A stretch of DNA of 64,000 nucleotides. Source: Embiotoca jacksoni (Eukaryota; Chordata; Actinopteri; Embiotocidae). Both the position numbers and the translations under genes were made by a program. Below are positions 1-10,539 of this stretch, piece by piece. The first letter of the stretch is position 1; every line of letters begins with the position of its first letter. The notes beneath the pieces were generated by a model. It was not told the DNA's origin. It saw only the letters and a program-made list of their open reading frames with translations, and did no database searches. The stretch lies in contig JAKOON010000032.1 in NCBI GenBank assembly GCA_022577435.1, positions 2,428,047 to 2,492,046 of the forward strand, read 5' to 3'.

Positions 1-1115
1 TGACAGTTCTCTGGACCTCTCTGGAGGTTTAAGTGGGTTTGATTATTGATTTATCCTGAATTAGAGTTCAAGGATCATGTAGACAGATCCTCTATGACAG
101 GCATCAGGAAGGTCCTGATATACAAGTATGCTATAAGCAGACACTGATTACCCTAAACACAAAGTTTTCTAAATAGGAAAATGCTTTTCATGGACAGCAT
201 TAAGAGGAAGGGTTTGAGGGCAAAAGGCGAACAGCAGCTCTGCCTCTTTATTCTTATAAGCATCTGAAGGTGACTGCAGAGTGAAAGTAGGGGAAATAAA
301 TGTGAAGTTTTTCCTCAGGAAGCAGAGTCCATTTCCACTTGGAAAATGGGATTTGTTTTGCGTAAACTCAGCAGAGTAAAAATAACAGAGTATAAAGGCA
401 GAGAGCTACAGGACAATGCCGGTCACAGCAACTGCAGAAGCAGAGAGAGAAGGGACCAATGATTTGCATTAGTTTGTTTAGCCTTGTTGCAGTTTGAAAG
501 ACTTACTGTGGAGATCAGACCAGCTCAGTGAGCACTTTTCTCCAATAAATCTATCAATGCAAACTAAAACACAAGTTAAAATGTGAAGTTATTTGATCAA
601 ATCAAATCTAAATAATACAAATTTGTCAACTCTTTTTTTGTTTCACATTGAAATGAGTGAAATTTTGTAGTTTAAAGTAACCTCAAAGCTAGAGGGTTGT
701 TTTGAAAATTCATAAAACGGTGGCAGACTGCTATTCTTTTAACTAATGCGTGTAAAATAGAGCTGAAGGACACACAATTACGTTTAATCGTTCTTCTTTT
801 GAATAGTCTGTGGATGTTGTCCCTCCTTTCTACAACTGGCACACATCCAAATGTACATTACCATAAGAATGACTGCAGACATTCAAGGCTCCTCCTAGGT
901 GTCATAAAGAACATGTCGTCTTTTGTTGACTCCGATGGGCCAAGGGAATCTGCCACCGCTTCACACCTTTCTGTGCTCACGTGCAAGGATCACTCCAGGA
1001 TAAATGGATAATGGTGGAGATGCTTTGTGATTTAAGTAGCAGGAACTGTGAGCACAGTGTATGTGCGTGCTGGGGGGGGGAGTCGAAGCCACACCTCCGG
1101 GTATGGACATGAGTC

Positions 1116-1122
1116 TATAAAA
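1116..1122 (+). promoter_or_regulatory. TATA box of the Krueppel-like factor gene
   Basis: The sequence TATAAAA lies 163 bases before the start codon, which would put the transcription start near 1145-1150. A CACC-type box (CCACACCTCC, about 1089-1098) lies just upstream. Two GATAA motifs (999-1003 and 1007-1011) and a CACGTG E-box (978-983) lie further up. CACC and GATA elements fit an erythroid or endothelial KLF promoter, but neither GATAA has the preferred A/T at its 5' side. The start site itself is inferred. Confidence 0.55.
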
Positions 1123-1203
1123 CACTCCACTCGCAGTGTTGATACTCACATCCTGAATCCTGGAACGCTCCTCAGCTGGCAGAAATTACGAAGCAGGCGA
1201 TAT

Positions 1204-1230
1204 ATGGACACAGAAGGTCGAGTCTGCTGA
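1204..1230 (+). other. Upstream ORF in the KLF 5' UTR (8 codons)
   Basis: ATG at 1204 opens an 8-codon frame (MDTEGRVC) closed by TGA at 1228-1230, 54 bases before the main ATG and in the same frame. It therefore also shows that the main protein cannot extend upstream. Its start context has G at +4 but T at -3. It may dampen or gate translation of the KLF. Confidence 0.5.
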
Positions 1231-1284
1231 AGTTTGGAGTTTTAAATTCTTGCTTTTCTCACACAAAAGTCTCACACGGCACTG

Positions 1285-2817
1285 ATGCCTCGCATATCAT
1301 CGTTTCCAAGCGTCAATTCGATGGATAATGTAAGTCGAGGATTTCTTTTTTTTTTTTTTTTGGAAATGTTATCTTTTTGCTACTATATACTTCGTTGTGA
1401 AAGTTTATTCTAACTACACGTTTTCTATTTGTGTTGTTTACAGATGTGCAAGGTGGATGAGAATGTGCCGAGCAGCGCAACAGGTGGTGCAGACAACCCG
1501 TTCGGTATAGAGTTCAGCATCGTGCAGTCTCCTGTTTCACCGTCTAAAGACGACTACGAGCTGGGGAAATATGTGGACCTCGAGTTCATTTTTACAAACA
1601 CCATCGGCCCCGATGATTTGAGCACCAACAGCGGCAACATTTCTTCACCGCCCGTATGCACGTACCCCCTGCCTGAGTCGCCGGAAAGCTGCAGCGGCGG
1701 CAGCGGCGGCGGCGGCGGCGGCTCTCTGCCAGACAATCAAGCTCCTTCTCACCAGGCCGCTCAGGGCTACAACGGCACCGTAAACTTCCCAGACCCGGAC
1801 CCAATGCAGAGTCTCCTGGAGGAGCTTCTCACACCTGAGATGTGTTACCCGAGGGAGAATTCGGACAGCGCAGGCAAGATAAGAGAGAGACGGGAGTACA
1901 CCGAGCTGCAAGTTTTAAATCCACCAGCTCCTGCTCATCACCGAGTGGCCGCATTTTCCTCGTTTGGATACAAAATTAAAACTGAGCCTTTGGGTCACTC
2001 CTGTATGATGGCTGTTGGTGCTGGGAACTTTATGGAACAACACCAAATCCGCTCGATGCACTCAGCAGCGTTTACGCACCACCAGGCTGCAGTTCCAAGT
2101 GCGTTGCACCCGATGCAGCTCGCTGCACCTCAGGGACTAACCCAGCGCCATTTGGAGCAAATGAATCCCCATTCTCATACTAGTCAACACCACCCCCAAA
2201 ACCAGTTCATGACCGCGGTGTATCACTCGCAGTACGCACAGCAGGGTGTGCCGCAGTTTCATGGAGCGTACAACATGCACCGAGAGCCTGCCCACGTTCA
2301 CCACCAGCAGCATCCACCCTCAATGCAGGCACTGACGCTCACGCCTCCCTCGTCGCCCTCCTTGATGGAGTTTTATGCACAAGATGAGGCGGGGGGTATC
2401 AAGCAGAAGCGAGGCCGTAGGTCGTGGGCCAGAAAACGCGCCGCCACGCACAGCTGCGAGTTCCCCGGCTGCGGAAAAACCTACACCAAGAGCTCCCATC
2501 TGAAAGCGCACATGAGGACACACACAGGTGAGCAAGTTTCCATCTCTTCTGTTTTTTGGTTTGAAAATATTCTGATCACTGTGTTGTTCATGCACTGCAA
2601 AGCCTGTAACCTCAACAAATTATTTGTTTTATGTTTCACAGGTGAGAAGCCATATCACTGTAACTGGGACGGATGCGGCTGGAAGTTTGCAAGGTCCGAC
2701 GAACTGACTCGTCACTTCAGAAAACACACCGGACACCGACCCTTCCAGTGCCACCTCTGCGAGCGTGCGTTCTCGCGCTCAGATCATCTGGCTCTCCACA
2801 TGAAGAGGCACATGTAG
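1285..2817 (+). CDS. Krueppel-like zinc-finger transcription factor, KLF1/2/4/17 subgroup (klf1 favoured), three exons
   Basis: Nuclear DNA-binding regulator expected to bind CACCC/GC boxes. Coding exons are 1285-1329 (donor gtaagt), 1444-2527 (acceptor ttacag, donor gtgagc) and 2642-2817 (acceptor ttcacag), giving 434 residues. Residues 353-375, 383-405 and 413-433 form three C2H2 fingers (CX4C, CX4C, CX2C) with TGEKP and TGHRP linkers. Just before them lies the basic KRGRRSWARKR stretch. The N-terminus MPRISSFPSVNS resembles the LPSISTF opening of KLF1/2. An acidic-hydrophobic DLEFIFTN (60-67) resembles their activation segment, IKTE (193-196) is a SUMO-type site, and TPPSSP (about 313) also occurs in KLF2/4. 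A glycine run lies near residue 97. The second intron falls between fingers 1 and 2, as in KLF1 and KLF2. SWARKR, rather than SWPRKR, favours klf1. Alternatives are klf17 or a klf2/4 paralogue. Family certain, member uncertain. Confidence 0.93.
2528..2641 (+). other. In-frame 114-bp intron between zinc fingers 1 and 2
   Basis: GTGAGC...TTTCACAG splice sites bound an intron of 114 bases. This is a multiple of three with no stop, so a naive ORF reads straight through it as 462 codons from 1429. Splicing restores the canonical HTGEKP linker. Retention would insert 38 residues into that linker. Confidence 0.9.
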
Positions 2818-3505
2818 GCCGCACTAATCGCATGGACACTTGCTTCTCTCAAACTAAACCCAACCACATTCCTGCAGGGGCATTTGGTCCCCCTGATTCA
2901 ACACAGATGTGTTCTTGCATCTTGATACCACTATAAGTGCCTTTATGATTTTTGTTCATATGAATTGCAATGGATAAATTGCAGTAGCTATGTATTTAAG
3001 ATGTCCTCACCCTGCCTTTGAAATAAGTTATTAATTGCTGGTGAGTGCCTTACCATGACGACTTAAAATGCTTAAAAATGAGTTTAGTACATATTGTAAT
3101 GTTTACATCTTTGCTACTCAAATCAGGTCAGGGCTGTGTATTCATTTTTTTTTTTTCTTCAATGCTTTTGTTTTGAGATGAGATTTGTTTTTGTAGGTCT
3201 GGCCTATCGCTCAGACATTTTTTGTGAATGTTTTATTTTTTTGATTGACAAATTGAGGTACGCCAAAGTCAGGATCCCAACAGGTCACCCACTCAAAATT
3301 CACTCACTTTGAGTGATATTTGGGGGGAATACAGACACTGATGTGTATTTTGTGTTTGTTGTAAGTGTTTTTTTAAACAATGAAGAAATCTACTGCAACC
3401 AATGGTTGAACTGCTGTACTTGAATCTGATTTGTACCTTTCTTTAAGAATGCAATTTATAATTGCTTTCAAGGGCTCAAAATAAAAACTAAACTACCTTT
3501 TCGTC
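2818..3505 (+). other. KLF 3' UTR
   Basis: AT-rich sequence between the TAG at 2815-2817 and the first good polyadenylation signal. It has T-rich runs (3146-3158, 3232-3242) and no competing ORF. The end is inferred from the signal at 3480. Confidence 0.6.
3480..3485 (+). terminator. Polyadenylation signal (AATAAA) of the KLF gene
   Basis: A canonical AATAAA is followed about 20-35 bases later by a T/GT-rich stretch (tttgtgtgtcattgtct), as expected for cleavage near 3500. Confidence 0.65.
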
Positions 3506-3784
3506 TATTTGTGTGTCATTGTCTATTTCTGATGGGTTATACACCTCCAGGTCTGTTTGCAAGTTGAAAGTTTGGCTGCAAAATCTTAACACAAAGGGCA
3601 TGTTTGTAGTTATACAACACATGATAACACGTTCATGTAATTTGTTGTTTTTTTTTCTCAAAACAAAACTGTATATCTGTAACTTTTAACAGAATACAAT
3701 AATTGACGGTATAGGATTAGAGACTAAACCCCGTTGAACGTGTAGCTTTATTTAAAGACATTAAAAGATACATTGCTTATGAAA

Positions 3785-3803
3785 GACTGCCCTCTAGTGT
3801 TCA
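3785..3803 (-). promoter_or_regulatory. Lone CTCF-like site
   Basis: On the minus strand the sequence reads TGAACACTAGAGGGCAGTC, close to the CTCF consensus (core CACYAGRGGGC). It differs at one of the normally strong upstream C positions. It lies 300 bp past the KLF polyA site and points the same way as the large array at 7.8-9.7 kb. Binding is predicted, not shown. Confidence 0.4.
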
Positions 3804-4179
3804 GTCGTATAGTATTTACTTTAGGCCTCAGTTTACCAGTGTACAGTTTCCTCTTGTGTTAATGAATTGAAACCTTATTTATTCAGAAACTTAAATTAAC
3901 AATAACTTCAATATATTATTGTAATTACACTGTATGTATTTGAGCCTGTATGATCAAACTGATGTGTTCCTGCCTTAAGAAATCTGGATATAGTAGGTGG
4001 TGTACCAGAACACGAAACTATTATTATTAAAAAGGAGTTACGATGCAAATCACAGGGTTCTCACCTCCAAAAAGTGTTGAGAAGTGTTTTAGCATCCAGC
4101 TATCAATACAATAACTATACACACAGTCACACAGAAACTACCGCAGCTCACAAACAAAAGAAAACCGCAGGTCTCTGGG

Positions 4180-6540
4180 AGCTGCAATCAGATTACTCAC
4201 ATTTTGGGTTATTAATTTATCTTTCCTTCTTTCTCTTCCTCAGTAAAATATGTAAACATGGTCAGAGTGCTAGATTTATGAATATCATGGTGAATCGAGA
4301 TTATGTTGGGTATTATATGCAGTTCCTTTCAGTAAATCAATATGAAGATAACTAGAAATAATTAGATAACCTTATCTAAAACAGTTAAACATGGGGTTGA
4401 TCGTTCTGCTTTGACTACATGGAAGCTTACCATGTCTTTCTGCCTAGAGTGAAGTACACTGCTGCCATATGAGGTTGCTTTTTTCTTATACTTGTTCCAA
4501 AAATAAGAAAGTTACACCATGTTTGATCATTTTAGTCTGTAATTTAACCTCACATTAGACAACTATTTGTCCAATTTTTCATCATTTTAACCTAGATCAT
4601 TTTTTTATTTTTTTTAAATCATCCAAGTTAATTAAAAAAATTTTAGCTTTAAAAGCTAAGCTACGCAGGGTTTTTTTTTTGTTTGGCTGTGTTATTTTCA
4701 ATTCGGGTTGTTGAACCAAGTGACTCCAAGGTGAATCAGTTCCACTGACCTCCTTCAGGTTCCTAGCAGGTCTTTCACTCAGCAGAGATTCAGATGGTAA
4801 TCAGTGGTATGCTGCTAATTTGCAAGGTTTTTATAATGAGAGCTTGTATTTAGCAGGTGCTAAGGCAAATGGAGCAGTGTGATTATCATATCAGTAGATG
4901 TTGTGGTACTGGTAGTGACCTGTTAAAAATAACAATAAGAAGGAAGTCTTGGTCAGGAGTTTTGCAATTTGCGATTAAGGGTTTGGGAGAAGTGATAGAA
5001 CACATAAACAAGTCAAGTACCACCCATAGCTCGTCAGACACACAGACTCTGTGGTGGGAGCAAGTAATCAGATTACTCCCATTTTGGTTCATTCATTTCT
5101 CTTTCCTTCTTTCTCATGCACAGTAAAATATATAAACATTGTCAGAATGCTAGACTTATGAATATCATTTTAAATATAGATGTGTTGGGTGTTTCATTTG
5201 TGTAGTATGCAGCAGTTCTTTTTAGTAAATCCTTATGTATACAATTGATATTGATTAATTAACCTAAAACAGGTAAACAGGAGGTTGATTGCTCTGCTTT
5301 GATCTGTTGTTCTGCCTCTTGTGATGCACACTGCTGCCATATTTCATTTTGTTATTCATTCCACCTCATCTGCAGCTGTTTTTGTCCTTTGTTAGTTTCC
5401 ACACTCGATGTCGGTCTTGCTGTAGTTTCTACATCTGATAGCTTTTAGTATCAGTCTATGCCTGTTGTGTAAACCTGCTTTTCTTTGCATAGCTACAGCT
5501 ACAGCTTGTTTTTTCTAAATCACGGTCAAAATTAAATGAAGCCTTTACTGAGGATTATATATGTGTCTGCCAACTTACCCAAAAGTAGCAGCAGTTTGTA
5601 AATACTGTTTTTGTGGTTACTTAAGAAAGTCAACATAACCCTAAACATACAGAATTTTAATAAGCCTTTCTCAGAGCAGACAATGTGACTTGTCATACTA
5701 GTACGGGTGTTACTAATAGTATTAAAGACTGCCCCAGTGAATAATGAGAGTATTAAACTGAAGTTCAATGTATTATTTACACCTGATGCTTTTCCTGCTG
5801 ACCTTTGTGATTTCATTCCCATAGTAGTAACTCTCTCCTGACTTCATACATTTACTGTGTATGGGTCAAATCTTTGATGAAATGATCAGTTTGGTCTGAT
5901 ATTTTGAGTAAAATATTAACTACATTTGAAAAGAGATCCTTAGGTATGTGAGAGGTGATTTGACTGAGTATGTGCTGCTGTTAGCTGCACAGAGGCTGTA
6001 CAACACCACACGTACTGTGAACAACAGAGTGCTCCTCAAATGAGAGGGTTTAACCTAGACTTGAAAAAGGCACGAGTGACACTGGGAGGAGTTTTATTGT
6101 ACAGTTGAAGATTGTTGTCTGGAAGTGAGTTTTCCTTTGGTTCAAAATGCCTTTAAAACACCAGTTTAATAGATTTGTATTGTACAAATGTACAAAATGA
6201 AGACCACATACAGTTTTCTAAACAAGAAAAGAAAACTTATTTTGTAATTACTTGTTAATTCACAAGTGTGTTTTTATATACATCTTGGTCTGTCATTTAA
6301 CCTCGTGAATCAGTTTGAGTGACTTTATTTAGGTTCCTAACAGGTTTTTGGTTTAGTAGAGGGATTCAGGTGGTAGTCAGTGGTCTGTTGCTAGTTTGCA
6401 AAGTTTTTCTAATCAAGATGTGTACTTAGCACCTGTAAGGAAAATGGAGAAGTGTGATTATCATATTAATAGATTTTATTGTGTCACTGGTAGTGACCTA
6501 TTAAAAGAACAATAACAAGCAAATCATGTTCAACTGCATT
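4180..6540 (+). repeat. Diverged A-B-A'-B' local duplication
   Basis: Block A (about 4180-4425, beginning near CAATCAGATTACTC) recurs at about 5055-5315, 880 bases later. Block B (about 4715-4975, containing GGTTCCTAGCAGG and GTGATTATCATAT) recurs at about 6300-6540, 1575 bases later. The order A, B, A', B' implies an ancient tandem duplication of one A+B unit with later insertion between A' and B'. There is no convincing ORF. Confidence 0.6.
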
Positions 6541-7016
6541 AGCAACTCAGCCTGGATTGGGGGAGTGCCAGAAATGTATATAAAGAAAACATGTCAGCAC
6601 AAGAAAACAGCACTTCAATTAGTTTCCCATTGATGACAGTTTGCAGCCTGATTGGTTTTCCATCCATGATGTATCGTTAGAACCTTTTTAATCGGTCTAT
6701 CTTGCTCTCAAAGCATCAAATCTCCTCATAACACATGGAACTGGAAAATGTGACATCCTTTGGAGAAAATGCTGAATTCAATTTAAATCTAAGTGCACTG
6801 GAGCCTTCAGTCCTTATCTGTTGTTCTTGACACAAATCTACAGAAGAGGATTATAGCTTTTCTTTTAAGTACCATATTGGGTTTAAGTGTTTGTTTTGCT
6901 TAAATATTTGTAATGTCAGTCAACAATAAAGATGGTAAAGATAGTTCTGTCAGAGGGGGAGTTAAAAAACAACAACCCTGCTGCCTAACTTTAACACCAA
7001 ATCTGAAATCAGACAG

Positions 7017-7018
<2 letters not shown>

Positions 7019-7093
<75 letters not shown>

Positions 7094-7110
7094 TGTGCGC
7101 GTGCGCGAGT
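7019..7110 (+). repeat. (TG)n microsatellite with GC-rich 3' end
   Basis: About 35 TG units pass into GCGTGTGCGCGTGCGCG, an alternating purine-pyrimidine stretch able to adopt Z-DNA. The ORFs crossing it encode only Cys-Val or Thr-His repeats and are not genes. Confidence 0.95.
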
Positions 7111-7224
7111 GTGGGAGGTGGAGAGGAGAGGGGGGTAGTTACCAAAACAATGTGAATGCAAATACAAGCAGCCAAAACAAGTTTTCCTCTTTTGTCTGTT
7201 AGGGCTTGGAGACGCCAGTTGACG

Positions 7225-7375
7225 GTCTCACTCAAAAACTGACCCCATACATCTTTAGTGCCATCACAGTTACATTTTGAGTTAAGCACCCTCTTGTGGT
7301 CGCTCAAACAATCTGGTGTCTCTAAATTAAGCTCCCTCCAGTGGTCGCTCAAACAATCAGGTGTCTCTATGTTAA
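7225..7375 (+). repeat. Two outlying 45-bp minisatellite units with duplicated flank
   Basis: From about 7233 to 7285 the DNA matches 7754-7805 (shared CAAAAACTGACCCCATACAT and AGTTACATTTTGAGTTAAGC). Two divergent 45-bp units follow. The main array therefore has a duplicated left edge 521 bp away, possibly the ancestral seed of the expansion. Confidence 0.8.
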
Positions 7376-7800
7376 TGTCATGCTGATGCCTTGGGAACCA
7401 CCAGGATAAGTCCCATAATGTTGCTGGGAGAGTGACTTCTGTACGACCTGTTTGCTTTGCCTGCTACTACCACAACCCAATTTACAATAAGCTGCATAAA
7501 AATGGATGGGTAGATTTAACCATCGAAATCAAGGGGCCCCAAACCTCAACAAAGTATTTTCAATCTTAATTATGATCAAAGTAATTTTTTCACCTAAAAT
7601 CTACCAAATCTGAATCATATAGCATGTAACATAAAACAGATTCATTTGTAAACAGTGACATGTAAAATTTTAAAAGGAAATTACAAATAATGCTTTCTGA
7701 TAAAAGGGGCGACAGATAAAAAAAAAAATGTTGCTCTGGAGAATGTTCTCATTCAAAAACTGACCCCATACATCTTTAGTGCCATCAGTTACATTTTGAG

Positions 7801-9690
7801 TTAAGCACGCTCTAGTGCTCAAACAATCTGCTGTCTCTAAGGTAAGTGCCCTCTAGTGGTCGCTCAAACAATCTGCTGTCTCTAAAGTAAGCGCCCTCTA
7901 GTGGTCGCTCAAACCATCTGGTGTCTCTAAAGTAAGTGCCCTCTAGTGGTCGCTCAAACAATCTGCTGTCTCTAAGGTAAGTGCCCTCTAGTGGTCGCTC
8001 AAACAATCTGCTGTCTCTAAAGTAAGCGCCCTCCAGTGGTCGCTCAAACAATCTGGTGTCTCTACGGTAAGTGCCCTCTAGTGGTCGCTCAAACAATCTG
8101 GTGTCTCTACGGTAAGTGCCCTCTAGTGGTCGCTCAAACAATCTGCTGTCTCTAAGGTAAGTGCCCTCTAGTGGTCGCTCAAACAATCTGCTGTCTCTAA
8201 GGTAAGTGCCCTCTAGTGGTCGCTCAAACAATCTGCTGTCTCTAAGGTAAGTGCCCTCTAGTGGTCGCTCAAACAATCTGCTGTCTCTAAGGTAAGCGCC
8301 CTCTAGTGGTCGCTCAAACCATCTGGTGTCTCTAAGGTAAGCGCCCTCTAGTGGTCGCTCAAACAATCTGCTGTCTCTAAAGTAAGCGCCCTCCAGTGGT
8401 CGCTCAAACAATCTGGTGTCTCTACGGTAAGCGCCCTCTAGTGGTCGCTCAAACAATCTGCTGTCTCTAAGGTAAGTGCCCTCTAGTGGTCGCTCAAACA
8501 ATCTGCTGTCTCTAAGGTAAGCGCCCTCTAGTGGTCGCTCAAACCATCTGGTGTCTCTAAAGTAAGCGCCCTCTAGTGGTCGCTCAAACCATCTGGTGTC
8601 TCTAAGGTAAGCGCCCTCTAGTGGTCGCTCAAACAATCTGGTGTCTCTAAGGTAAGTGCCCTCTAGTGGTCGCTCAAAAAATCTGCTGTCTCTAAGGTAA
8701 GTGCCCTCTTGTGGTCACTCAAAAAATCTGGTGTCTCTAAAGTAAGCGCCCTCTAGTGGTCGCTCAAACCATCTGGTGTCTCTAAGGTAAGTGACCTCTT
8801 GTGGTCGCTCAAACCATCTGGTGTCTCTAAAGTAAGCGCCCTCTAGTGGTCGCTCAAACAATCTGGTGTCTCTAAGGTAAGTGCCCTCTAGTGGTCGCTC
8901 AAAAAATCTGCTGTCTCTAAGGTAAGTGCCCTCTTGTGGTCACTCAAAAAATCTGGTGTCTCTAAAGTAAGCGCCCTCTAGTGGTCGCTCAAACCATCTG
9001 GTGTCTCTAAGGTAAGTGCCCTCTTGTGGTCGCTCAAACCATCTGGTGTCTCTAAAGTAAGCGCCCTCTAGTGGTCGCTCAAACAATCTGCTGTCTCTAA
9101 GGTAAGTGCCCTCTAGTGGTCGCTCAAACAATCTGCTGTCTCTAAGGTAAGTGCCCTCTAGTGGTCGCTCAAACAATCTGCTGTCTCTAAGGTAAGCGCC
9201 CTCTAGTGGTCGCTCAAACAATCTGCTGTCTCTAAGGTAAGCGCCCTGTAGTGGTCGCTCAAACAATCTGCTGTCTCTAAGGTAAGTGCCCTCTAGTGGT
9301 CGCTCAAACAATCTGCTGTCTCTAAGGTAAGCGCCCTCTAGTGGTCGCTCAAACCATCTGGTGTCTCTAAAGTAAGTGCCCTCTAGTGGTCGCTCAAACA
9401 ATCTGCTGTCTCTAAGGTAAGTGCCCTCTAGTGGTCGCTCAAACAATCTGCTGTCTCTAAGGTAAGTGCCCTCTAGTGGTCGCTCAAACAATCTGCTGTC
9501 TCTAAAGTAAGTGCCCTCTAGTGGTCGCTCAAACAATCTGCTGTCTCTAAGGTAAGTGCCCTCTAGTGGTCGCTCAAACAATCTGCTGTCTCTAAGGTAA
9601 GTGCCCTCTAGTGGTCACTCAAACAATCTGGTGTCTCTAAATTAAACGTCCTCAAGTGGTCGCACAAACAATCTAGTGTCTTATTATCCA
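7801..9690 (+). repeat. 45-bp minisatellite of about 41 units, each with a CTCF-like core
   Basis: The unit GTGCCCTCTAGTGGTCGCTC... repeats every 45 bases from 7846 to 9690: 40 steps without any indel, preceded by one decayed unit at 7801-7845. The minus strand of each unit contains CGACCACTAGAGGGC(A/G)C, a near match to the CTCF consensus in one fixed orientation. Units vary at a few sites (GTGCC/GCGCC, CTAG/CCAG/CTTG, AAACAATC/AAACCATC). Because 45 is 15 codons, the minus strand stays open for long stretches, but this is a repeat and not a protein gene. See the findings for the insulator hypothesis. Confidence 0.95.
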
Positions 9691-10468
9691 ATGATCTTTG
9701 AATTTAGGTGAAATGACCATGAACTTTTAACACCGTGGCGCATACATATATTTAATGTGAGTTTTCCCTTATATGGTTGAGGCAGGTTGCTGCTTGGTTT
9801 GTGTTTCCAACCACGAGTCGGGACGGTTTTACAAAACTGTGATTACTGTTGTCATGGCGAGGTTGCATAATGTTAACAAAGTAGTAGCTTTAACACATAA
9901 TGTTCCAAATGATCATTTTTACCCAAACCATTATTTTTCTAACTGCTAACCAGAGGGTATTTGTGCCTAGACATAACCAGGGGATGCTGACGAGGGAAAC
10001 ACTCCTGTGGGTTATATTTAAGGGCAGGAACAAACAACCATTATGGTCGTATAGGTTGCAGGGGTTGCTTTTCCTGTGTCGTTCTAATGAGCAGTTACAA
10101 ACAACTATTACTATCCTGTGTTTGTATCCACACCTATTAGAGGGACTTTACTTTTTTTTTTCAGTGCCACGCACTTTGCAAGTTTGGCTCATGCTTTTGT
10201 ATCTAATGAATGTTATAAAGAAAAATATTGTCATAAAAAATGTCAATGGTAATGAAAGGGAGTGCGTGGATGTCCTTGTGTTTTAGGGCAAACAATAATG
10301 TATTCAAAATCAATCTCACAGAGCTCATCACACAAAACAAAAAGCAATATTTGATTACTTTGATCTTTGTTATCCTCCAAATCAAAAATCAACAATATTT
10401 TGCATTGAACCACTCTGTAACATGTCCCTTTAACCATTTCACTTTAGTGTGATTAATATAGTAATTTG

Positions 10469-10470
<2 letters not shown>
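9691..10470. other. Unique AT-rich spacer after the array
   Basis: No gene, known transposon end or strong motif is visible. The frame at 9900-10286 has no domain signature and looks like chance. Confidence 0.4.

Positions 10471-10538
<68 letters not shown>
10471..10538 (+). repeat. (TG)n microsatellite
   Basis: About 34 uninterrupted TG units. Confidence 0.95.

Positions 10539-10539
<1 letters not shown>

Noticed and set aside
1554..1911. Minus-strand ORFs over the KLF coding exon
   Set aside because: Shadow frames of the glycine/GGC-rich coding exon.
1429..2817. Single 462-codon KLF ORF
   Set aside because: It reads through the 114-bp intron between fingers 1 and 2 and starts inside intron 1 at a non-ATG codon. 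The spliced model restores the canonical linker and a proper start.
7812..9581. Two long minus-strand ORFs (274 and 213 codons) encoding a FERPLEG(T/A)Y repeat protein
   Set aside because: They arise because the 45-bp minisatellite period is a multiple of three. There is no ATG in a sensible place, no promoter, no non-repeat sequence, and single-base variants introduce stops.
7846..9690. Regular repeats resembling a CRISPR array
   Set aside because: There are no unique spacers; the units are contiguous tandem copies in a vertebrate genome.
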